Shown here: in pieces, positions 55,370 through 64,000 of the stretch
Layout: each line of letters opens with the position of its first letter
Position numbering within the stretch: the first letter of the stretch is position 1
Assembly (NCBI RefSeq): GCF_030269925.1
Contig: NC_085109.1
Span: 2,728,001-2,792,000, forward strand
Source of the DNA: Bombyx mori
Lineage: Eukaryota > Arthropoda > Insecta > Lepidoptera > Bombycidae
DNA: 64,000 bases
Reading direction: 5' to 3'
The notes under the pieces: generated by a model
Databases searched by the model: none
What the model saw: the letters and a program-made list of their open reading frames with translations, nothing else
What the model was told of the DNA's origin: nothing
Translations under genes and position numbers: made by a program

Positions 55370-56284
55370 TAAATAAATAAAACACTACTAGTAACATATA
55401 TACATACATACCTCCGGCGCATACGATTTGTGTTGAACAGCCAAAGAAACTTACCTGAAACAATAATAAAAACGAATGAATCGAGGAGGAGAATAGAAAG
55501 TATGCAAATCTTAGAGCAGTTCTACGTATTATAAGTCAATGTTTAGTTTTTTTATCCTAACGCGAATGGCTGAACAAGATCACGGCTCGCTTGCTGTTAA
55601 GTGCTTACATTAAGAGGCTATTTACATCATATGAGTCAATGAACTTTATTTATTTATTTATTTATTTTATTAGGCTCACAACGCACATCACAAGCTAAAG
55701 ATACATAAGAAAACACAAATAAAAAGAAACAAAATCTGGCTTGCAACATAAGTTATGTGCGCACGATAAAACAAGACATATAGTGCTGAATTTGTATAAC
55801 AACGTTCCTTACAATTATGACAAAACAACACAATAACAAAAACTAATCTAACGAATAATGTAAAGAAAAAAAAAAATTCACAATATAATACATTAAACAA
55901 TTACATTTACCTACCTATTAATAACGTGGAGGATGCCCTTGAACATTTTTCTAAACGTAACTAACCTACAAGTAAAAATATCTAACTCAGGTGACGACCT
56001 TGCCAGTTCGTTATAGGTACGACACATTCGGGTAATGGGATTATAGTAAGATATATTGTTTTTATAAATTAGCAATGCAAACAAATTGTTTTGTTGACCC
56101 TCCGAGCAAGTTTAGCGACTCCCGAAATACTAGTTTTCAAAAGCTTTCTTCGAAGCTTCATTGCACGCCTTGACAGTCACGACAGGTGACCAATTAAACT
56201 GATTGCGAACCACCACACGATCAATGTTTATCGAAAATCGATTCAGTTTACAGGTAGCTGCCACACGATATATTCAGTAGTAAA
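55370..56284. other. Unassigned AT-rich stretch
   Basis: Only a decayed family A scrap near 55572-55620 (GATCACGGCTCGCTTGCTGT) is recognisable. No gene is seen. Confidence 0.4.
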
Positions 56285-56529
56285 TTTACTGGTGGTAGGA
56301 CCTCTTGTGAGTCCGCACGGGTAGGTACCACCACCCCGCCTATTTCTGCCGTGAAGCAGTAATGCGTTTCGGTTTGAAGGGTGGGGTAGCCGTTGTAACT
56401 ATACTGAGACCTTAGAACTTATATCTCAATGTGTGTGGCGCATTTACGTTGTAGATGTCTATGGGCTTCCAGTAACCACTTAACACCAGGTGGGCTGTGA
56501 GCTTGTTCACACATTTAAGGAAAAAAAAT
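56285..56529 (+). mobile_element. Family A stub
   Basis: Complete plus-strand copy from TTTACTGGTGG to an A run. Its 3' end is slightly changed (CACACATTTAAGG). Confidence 0.85.
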
Positions 56530-57317
56530 AGATTTTTAATAATTAAACAATTTTTACAATTTCATCGCGCGTTTTTATTATTATATTATATGATTTCAGA
56601 CGTTTTAAACTTTACAGTTCTCCTGATCACGGACGAATGAGGTGTTACTAGTCATGGTATGTCAGCAAAATAAAAAAGAACCCCTAAAAGTATTTTAACT
56701 ATAAATCGCTCCTTCAGAATTGAAGTGACTGAACTAAGCATTTTAAGAAAATGAGTTTTATAAAGTATAACATTCATTTTCTTAACTTGAAATGACTTAT
56801 AAGCGTGTATTCTATCAATTTATAAAATTAAACACTCTCTTTTTTATGTAGAAAAGGGTAAAGTACTCTTTCCGTCTATTTTAAATCAAACGCATATTTT
56901 TAAGTATTAAAATCGAAATTAAAAAAATTCAATTTTTCAGTAACATTTTTGGCATTTCTCAAAAATTTTGTATTAAGCCTATTTCAATTCTAAAGGTCCG
57001 ACATGTCTAAAGCGCGCGATGGCGACAGATAATACTATATTTTTATTTTTTAACATTATTATTTTCGGTAGATATTTTTCGATTGTTGTTGCCATGCCAA
57101 CACAAGTTACTTCATTGATATACACAATTTGATTTAATGTGCCTAATGTTGAGAACATTTGACACAGATGTTTGTATACATACATTTACGTACTTCACAA
57201 TCAAACATTTATCATATGAGGCCTATAAAATCAAAGGTAGCTAAATCCAAATCTGTCAAATATTCAGGTAAACTACAAAAATCGGCCCTAAACACGTCAT
57301 TACGGATCCTCCCGATC
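56530..57317. other. Unassigned AT-rich stretch
   Basis: No supported gene or shared repeat. Confidence 0.4.
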
Positions 57318-57380
57318 CATCGAAGTACTGTTCTTGCTAAGGCCAGTGTTAACAACACTCCAGGTTTGAGAAGCTCAAAG
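57318..57380 (+). mobile_element. Bm1 SINE fragment
   Basis: Keeps GTACTGTTCTTGCTAAGGCC and the AGTGTT...AGGTTTGAG order of the Bm1 middle. It is short and diverged. Confidence 0.5.
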
Positions 57381-58130
57381 AACTTTGTTCGGATAGCTTT
57401 GATATTCTTTATTTTAAAACAGATTTATAAAGAATGAGAATATTACTAATAATCTGAATTTTAAATGATAAAACTTCGTTTATTAGTACTTAGTACTGAG
57501 TAAACTTAACTTTTTTGAACTGAATTTGTTAGAGATTTAGCTGCATTTGTTATAACATGAAAACACTAAAGCGTGTTGTAACTAACTAAACAAGATAGAG
57601 CCATTGTTAATACATTTTACGACATTAAGGCGTTTAGCTGCCTTTGATTTTATAGGCCTCATATTGAGTAACATAAATATTTTTCTCATTATCCCAGCAG
57701 ATGTTTTAAAATCGATTTAAGTACTCCCTTCCAAGTAGGTATCGATCGATACTTGAATGCAGCGTCCCTAGCAGCGATGCGAAATAATTTCTTCCATTCA
57801 TTCACTAAAATATTACATCGTCTGTCTAACTAATGAATTCATTTGAATGGCGCCTCTCCTCATTGAAAACGTGGCCGTCGGTGAAATGAAGAATAGATGA
57901 ATGGAAGTATTAATTTTAAAGATTAGACTCTGACGTAATTGATTTTATTTGTTGTATAATTCATGCTAGAACGTGTTTTATAGCGGAGACAGTGTTTGAA
58001 GAATTAGGCTATTCCGACCTTCAAGTTTTTAAAAACCGTTGGCCCAATAAATCCTACTTTCAACTTTATCTACAGTTTGAACAATAAGTTTATACAAACG
58101 TGGAGATATCATATTATAGATATCAATGGT
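57381..58130. other. Unassigned AT-rich stretch
   Basis: No supported gene. The region is moderately AT-rich with no shared repeat recognised. Confidence 0.4.
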
Positions 58131-58399
58131 GGTCCTACCACCAATCTTTACTGGTGGTAGTACCTCTTGTGAGTCCGCACGGGTAGGTACCACCACCCCG
58201 CTTATTTCTGCGGTGAAGCAATAATGCGTTTCGATTTGAAGGGCGGGGCAGCCGTTGTAACTATACTGAGACCTTAGAACTCATATCTCAAGGTGGATGG
58301 CGGCATTTACGTTGTAGCTGTCTATGGGCTCCAGTAACCACTTAACACCATGTGGGCTGTGAGCTCGTCCACCCATCTAAGCAATAAAATAAATAAAAA
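58131..58399 (+). mobile_element. Family A stub preceded by an inverted 5' scrap
   Basis: The stub runs from 58147 (TTTACTGGTGG) to AGCAATAAAATAAATAAA. Directly upstream, 58131-58143 (GGTCCTACCACCA) is the reverse complement of its own first bases, so the 5' junction is a small fold-back. Confidence 0.8.
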
Positions 58400-58785
58400 C
58401 GATGTACCAATGACTTGTACAACAATAAATTCCGTGTTCTAAAAGAATCTTATATATTTCAAGAACCTTCGGCAATAAGCATCGTCTAGGCACTAAGTGT
58501 CTCAAAATACGAACACTTGAATATTCTCAACAGTATCTGCAACTAGTCCAATCTCACAACCTCGCGGCATCCAATATATTTAATCCGAACGCTATTATCA
58601 CAACTGCAGCCGCGGAACTTTAATCGGGATAAACTTTACCGCAGAAGTAATTGTCGAGCTTAATCTTCCATTGGAAAGTTCTTAAAGCTTCGGAGGTCAT
58701 TTAAGTATTCTAGAGTAAGCCAATTGAGTTACAATATAAAATTGTGTTTTTGAAGCTTTTGCATTAGCATGTGGAAAATTGTGTA

Positions 58786-58855
58786 CAGTACCCGACAATA
58801 AATACTGCACTTCGACCTTTAGAAAGAGGCTATCGGCTTCATAAAGCACATAACA
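58786..58855 (+). mobile_element. Tc1/mariner-type TIR end
   Basis: CAGTACCCGACAATAAAT preceded by TA matches the left end of 34776-34960 (CAGTACCCGGCGTTAAAT) and the following CTTTAGAAAGAGGC. No opposite end was found. Confidence 0.5.
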
Positions 58856-58946
58856 GTTTTTTATAACAGTTTACAAATGCAAATCCCAATACGATTTATA
58901 CAAATTCTATAGTACTAAAGTCAGAAAACTTTGGTTTTGCAAAATC

Positions 58947-59187
58947 TTTACTGGTGGTAGGACCTCTTGTGAGTCCGCACGGGTAGGTACCACCACCCTG
59001 CCTATTTCTGCCGTGAAGCAGTAATGCGTTTCGGTTTGAAGAGTAGGACAGCCGTTGTAACTATATTTGAGACCTTAGAGCTTATATCTCAAGGTGAGTG
59101 GCGCATTTACGTTGTACATGTCTATGGGTTCCAGTAACCATCTAACATTAGGTGGGCTGTGAGCTCGTCCACCCATCTAAGCCATAA
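58947..59187 (+). mobile_element. Family A stub
   Basis: Complete plus-strand copy from CTTTACTGGTGG. The usual A tail is replaced by AGCCATAACA. Confidence 0.85.
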
Positions 59188-59194
59188 CATTTCA

Positions 59195-59270
59195 AGACTC
59201 TAGTCAAGTCTAGTCTGGTCTACAATAGTCACTAGTCAACTCTAGTTTAACTCTACAACAGTAATACGAG
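59195..59270. repeat. TCTAGTC-rich low-complexity tract
   Basis: Irregular repetition of CTAGTC and similar words (for example AGTCAAGTCTAGTCTGGTCT) directly after the family A copy. Confidence 0.6.
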
Positions 59271-59567
59271 CAGTACTAGAATGTTGAATTTGTCAGATCG
59301 GCCAAAACCATAAGCCGACCATTAACAGGGAGTGTTAATTGTTGCTCATCAATTCTAGAGGTACGTAAATGCAGTGGTTCTGCGGTTTGGGAGCACGGCA
59401 CACTTGAAACTGGAGATCCGTGATTAAGGTGAGGATTTTGTGGATAAAGTACTGGGCTGGCACTGAATGCCGATATATATTTCGAGGCAGACTGTGAAAA
59501 TGTATTGCATCAGATAAAAGTGATAACAAAATTGGACATTTATGCTTATGTTCTTCGTGTCTCGAGT

Positions 59568-59731
59568 GTTTTTATTTTTTATTGCTTAGGTTTGTGGACG
59601 AGCTCACAGCCCACCTGGTGTTAAGTGGTTACTGGAGCCCATAGACATCTACAACGTAAATGCGCCACACACCTTGAGATGCGGGGCGGTGGTACCTACC
59701 CGTGCGGACTCACAAGAGGTCCTACCACCAG
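59568..59731 (-). mobile_element. Family A stub with internal deletion
   Basis: Both ends are intact, but about 80 bp between the CACCTTGAGAT block and the GGGCGGTGG block are missing. Confidence 0.85.
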
Positions 59732-60240
59732 TTTCAAAGCTACGGTTTTTTATTTATTTAGTATAGTAGAATACGGGATCGTTTTATTAAAAAATCCTTC
59801 GATGCCTTTGCGTCCAGGATAATGGCCGACCCAAGATGCAGACAGGATTATCTCTTTTTTTTTTTTAAAGCCAGTGGAATAAGTATCCATTGGGCGTAGG
59901 TAAAATTACTTCTGCTAGAGTAAAATTTCAGTTGTAACCACATAATCGCTCTGTTACTGGTAAATGACACAGGCATTGAATATTACAAGCTCGATCCCGA
60001 TAGGAGTATAGTCGTAAATGAGGAAACGATCATACGGCTCACCTGGTATCAGGTTCTTACCAGATACCATAGACATCGCAAAATACATGCGAAGTTTTTT
60101 TTTCTTAAAGCATTAATGCCATACAGCAAGAATAATTAGTGTTGATTACAAGACAGGGTGTATCTCAAATGCAAGTAAATTTCTTCATTAAATAAATAGT
60201 GTTATTATTATTAGTTTCCACTGCTGTTTTATCTTTTAAA

Positions 60241-60325
60241 AGTAGGCAGCGTCTTGACTCTACCCCTGACATTGCTGACGACTAGGGCCATATGCTCGTC
60301 TGCCTTCCTAGTTCCAATAAAAAAT
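60241..60325 (+). mobile_element. Decayed family L stub
   Basis: Begins AGTAGGCAGCGTCTTG, at the usual cut point, lacks ~25 bp in the middle, and ends AGTTCCAATAAAAA. Confidence 0.7.
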
Positions 60326-61156
60326 ATGTTCAAATTCGAATCGTATTTAATTAGATTTAAAGAATATTAGCCATCTCAAGCGAGATCAACACTTTCTATA
60401 CTTCAAGAGCGCTCCAAACGTTTAGTGTTAGCAAGAATTAAACATCAGTAAATTCCGGTGTACGAGATGAAATCCTAAGCACTCCGGAGCAAGAACAGCC
60501 TTCACAGTTTGACTACTAAGTGGCTAAATGTAGGCAAATGCAGAGCCCGAGCGTACCTGCTTGTCAATGCGACCACTCGCAGGTTCGGACGTGAATAGAA
60601 TGCTTTATGCATTATAGGACTACCATGTTCTTTCTGGAATTTTATTTTAGTACTAATTTTTTTTTTAATAGCCACACGGAAGATATACGATTTGACACCG
60701 CACCGTAAGTTGTTAACGGAGATCCAGATGTCGCAGCGTGAATTCCGTTTTCCATGTGATGTCCATGGACATCAGTAACCATCTACCAGGATAGACTCCG
60801 TAATAACAACTACGCAACTAAACTAATAAGTAAGAATAACAAAGTTTAAAAATTATCAAACACACTAAAATACACAAACACAATAAAATAGGAAATCGAA
60901 CTAAAAATTTAATAATAAATCATTTTATTCCGTTGAGCCTGCTCAAGATATTAGAGAAAAATAATCAAATTATTGTCTCTTGATCAGTTCTTGAAACGTG
61001 TGCTTATTTTCTTCTAGATGATCAGAGGTCTTGGAGTTTGTAGAAATTAAATTGAGGGATGCCGTAAAATAGAAACAGGTTCAGCTAATAAAAGGCGTCA
61101 TAGAATCTATGATGTCCTTTCACTGGGCGTATTGCACCGTAACCGACATACAATTG
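60326..61156. other. Unassigned AT-rich stretch
   Basis: No supported gene. Only a scrap similar to family A or L sequence near 60752-60795 is noted. Confidence 0.4.
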
Positions 61157-61335
61157 TTTTTTTTTCCTAATCGCTGGTAGCCTAAAGGGCTATTCCAGCT
61201 TAGATTAGTCGGTAAGGTCACGTGCTCAACCTGAGAGAGTTACTAATACCGGCCCTAGCAAGAGCAGTGCTTCGCTGAATCTACTACAGGACCGGCATCG
61301 CGACCCAGTGAGAAAATCCGTCGAGACCCTCAGTA
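61157..61335 (-). mobile_element. Bm1 SINE, partial
   Basis: Poly-T then GCTGGTAGCCTAAAGGGCTA, TCAACCTGAGAGAGTTACTA, CCTAGCAAGAGCAGTGCTTC and AGAAAATCCGTCGAGACCC: reversed Bm1, moderately diverged and lacking its 5' portion. Confidence 0.75.
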
Positions 61336-61337
61336 GG

Positions 61338-61495
61338 TTTTTATTTTGATTTTATTGCATAGGTTGGCGGACGAGCTCACAGCCTACCTGGCCATCTACA
61401 ACGTAAATACTGCCACCCACCTCGAGATATGAGTTCTAAGAGTTCTAATAGTCTAAGAGGTATGAGTTCTTCACAAGAGGTCCTATCACTAGTAA
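61338..61495 (-). mobile_element. Decayed family A copy abutting Bm1
   Basis: The 3' and 5' ends of family A are present (GCGGACGAGCTCACAGCC; ACAAGAGGTCCTATCACTAG) but the middle is lost. Confidence 0.65.
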
Positions 61496-62473
61496 AAAGG
61501 TTACTGTCTATGGGACGCGTCTATAGGACGACCGCTCATTTTAACACAATTTTATTAGTTTGGCGTATCTACATACGTACCGAAATTATTGTCATTTTCA
61601 TAGATTTCCATCCGATTTACTTGAAAATTTGAACACGTATCACGGTCCGATGAAAATTCAATATTTTTATAACTTTCCTCTTACTCTGACTAACACTAAC
61701 ATGATAAAAATAAATATAATTAATTGTTAGTTAGATTTTTTTAGGGTCTTTTTTTGTTTTTTTAAAGGACATATATATAGTTTTTATATTTGTTTGAGTA
61801 AAGCTACTTTGTAGCGTTGAAACAATTATGGAAGATTAATTTCAGGAATGTCTGTGTACTAGATTATTATTTTGTAAGCGAAGTGGATATTTCTAAAATA
61901 AAACATCTAACTTAATTATAAAAAAATTAGCGTCTTTTATCACGAAATTTGTTCGAGATCTCGGATATTTTAAGTAAAATACACGTGATTAGATTGATAA
62001 GTATTTACCGCGTTGATATGGAAGCAATTGTTAGTAAATTATATTTCAATCAAACTGTCATTTGTAAATCTTTTTGTATGAATAAATAAGTTTCATTATA
62101 ATAATATGATTTTAAAGTAGTCGCCTAAGTGTTAATGGATCCATGATAAGTCCAACACAACTGTTTCCCATGGTTACCGCGTCTAAGATTTTACCAACAG
62201 AATTGAATCACGAATTTTTCACGAATACAATTCGCTTCGGTTCTTCAATATTGATGGTTTCGTATTCAATGCGAACTCGGTCCCGGTAAAATGTACGAAA
62301 TATATGATTCTGTGCAGCTTCTTGGCCAATAGCATGGGATTAGTTTTTTGCGTTGCGCAAAATATCGGGTACGATTTGGACCGACGAATTAAAAACACAG
62401 ATTTTCAAGTATTAAAATTAATTAAATATATAATAGTTTAAAAAAACTAACAAAATACGGTTTTATAGGAAAA

Positions 62474-62718
62474 CCAACTAAAAAATGAAAATAAATTTTA
62501 ATAAATTTGTATTAAAAATAGGGTAAGAAAAAATGATTTTATTGTAAAAAAGCGTAGGGTGCTTTTCAGGATATTATCAAAGTAACCCTTCTACTCATAT
62601 CTGTTCATAAAATATTTATAACTACTGATACCATGCAACCCACGCTTTTTTTTTTACAATAAAATCGTTTTTGCTTACACTATTTTTAAGTCAAATTTAT
62701 TTTACATTTTTTAGTTGG
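62474..62718. repeat. Fold-back element with ~80-bp inverted arms
   Basis: The left arm (62474-62562) and right arm (62641-62718) are inverted copies sharing CCAACTAAAAAATG, the TTAAAAATAG block, GATTTTATTGTAAAAAA and AGCGT. About 80 bp of loop lie between. No coding and no target duplication were identified. Confidence 0.7.
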
Positions 62719-62974
62719 ATTTCAATTTTTTGAATTTTTTTTAATATTGAATTGTCATTGATCCTTAACAAGTATACCACATTTCGAGTTAATCCATTTA
62801 ACGAGTAATAACGTTTTGAAGGGGGTCAAAACCATTTTCAAAGATTCCGTTCCATACTAACATACATACGTCTGAACCTAATAAAAGCGTATTAAAAAGC
62901 AATTTTATTTGCTGTTCGATTTTTGAAATACCGGTTTTTACGCAGTTCCGTAACGCTTTTACAGGTTAAATCCG

Positions 62975-63040
62975 TCAGAACGTAGCTGGAACAGCCCTTT
63001 TAAGCTACCAACGATTTGGTAGGGGATAAAATAAAACAAA
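62975..63040 (+). mobile_element. Bm1 SINE 3' fragment
   Basis: ACGTAGCTGGAACAGCCC, TTTAAGCTACCAACG and GGTAGGGGATAAAATAAAA match the Bm1 3' end. Confidence 0.65.
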
Positions 63041-63629
63041 AAAATTAGATATTTCTAAACTTCTAACCTTCATCATAACATAACAAAAAAACATCTTCAT
63101 CATTATTAGATTTTAACTAGTTATTTTATGGCTATAAGTTTGGTAATTAAATGTTGCCTTATAAAAAAAAAGGAGAACATTCTATATTACATATGAACAC
63201 ATATTAAATCTATAGTGTGAGAACGTTTTGATAAATTAATTTATTTGTAAATCAATTACTTTAAAATCCCCCTTTTTAATCTATATTTTTCTTGTAAAAA
63301 AAAAGCTTCGCAAATACCTAAAATCAAGTGTTGCCAGTCTACGTCCCAAATGTATTTCCATTTAAATTCCGGTACGTACGGAAGACGTGAATGACCCTGG
63401 TTCTGTAATAGCTCCGAAGCTAAAACACAATTGACATTGCAAATCCTGGCTTAAGGATTTAGGTCCACCGTCGCCCCGACCAGTCAAAGGCGACCTGCGG
63501 TATTTACATCGACGGACCTGGCCTTAACAGAGCACCGTTTAAACTTTGATAATCGTCTCTTAACATTTTCTTGTGATCTTGGCCTCTGCGCAATAATTTT
63601 AAGAACTATTTATATAATACTAGTGGTCG

Positions 63630-63830
63630 CCCGGTAGTCGAAATTCCACTATAATTATTTGGAATTATAGTTTGAATATTATAATTGGTTTTATTGTCAA
63701 ATACTATATTATTATACTTCTAAAATCATAGATTTCGCCAAGGCGATTAATAACATAGACAAATAATATTGAAGACAAAAATATTAATCTATTCTCAATT
63801 TCACGACAAACTTTAACAATAAACAAAAGT
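63630..63830 (-). mobile_element. Helitron, family H1, diverged partial copy
   Basis: CTAG at 63630-63633 and a decayed hairpin (AGTCGAAATTCCACT) are followed by family H1 sequence that fades out near 63830. Confidence 0.65.
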
Positions 63831-64000
63831 ACCTAGTCAGGTCATAAATTCTGTCACATGTTTAATGTAAAATAATTGAAACAAGTTTATTCATTATGTA
63901 ACCATTCATATACCAAAATGAACTTAACAAAACATAGATTCTTATGACACTAAAGTTTATTCAAAATGACCTCCGTGATTTTGAATACAGGCCTTCAATC

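Noticed and set aside
10041..61495. The ~20 family A repeats as a CRISPR-like or satellite array
   Set aside because: Copies are dispersed, in both orientations, irregularly spaced and A-tailed, which is the signature of retrotransposition.
63920..64000. Possible transposase-like sequence at the right edge
   Set aside because: TTCAAAATGACCTCCGTGAT looks faintly like a mariner/Tc-type C-terminus read in reverse, but the window ends before it can be judged.

Overview
The window reads as nuclear DNA of a silkworm-type moth (genus Bombyx, most likely B. mori). The main evidence is several copies of what I recognise as the Bm1 SINE, lepidopteran non-autonomous Helitrons (5' TC, 3' hairpin then CTAG, inserted between A and T), eukaryotic splice and Kozak signals, and an AT-rich base composition. 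Family names are from memory; no database was searched. There is no bacterial-style gene cluster, no CRISPR array and no rRNA.

Only one host-gene piece is convincing: a His/Ser-rich first coding exon on the minus strand (31786 to 31198), with a good Kozak start, an upstream in-frame stop and a consensus 5' splice site. Its promoter side (about 31790-32420) ends at a 262-bp TIR element flanked by an 8-bp direct repeat. If the gene continues leftward, 1-31197 would be mostly its first intron, but I recognise no further exon there. A second GC/CpG-rich island at about 45640-46760 may be a promoter or 5' exon of an unidentified gene.

The rest is a layered transposon graveyard. (1) A complete single-ORF jockey/CR1-type non-LTR retrotransposon (50206-53872; intact 987-aa endonuclease-reverse transcriptase) sits inside a Helitron (50088-53992). 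A second copy of that Helitron at 41368-41658 preserves the empty site. (2) The same retrotransposon has left a 490-bp copy (11282-11772) and many stubs of about 110 bp. (3) A repeat of about 245 bp, called family A here (BMC1/L1Bm-like 3' region; one copy carries a tRNA-Arg-like head), occurs about 20 times in both orientations. (4) RTE-like and other LINE 3' fragments, Bm1 and Bm1-related SINEs, tRNA-headed SINEs, mariner remnants (one with TIRs and a DD34D core), Tigger-like MITEs and fold-back elements fill most of the remainder.

The most interesting pattern is that two unrelated retroelement families are 5'-truncated at almost the same base in nearly every copy. In both, that point is the outer base of an inverted repeat in the element (GTAGGCAG/CTGCCTAC in the 110-bp stubs, GGTGGTA/TACCACC in family A). 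This suggests structure-dependent arrest or fold-back of the cDNA. Three nested insertions with readable target sites, twin 45-bp palindromes at 7081-7173 and a head-to-head family A pair around an (AT)n core are also notable.
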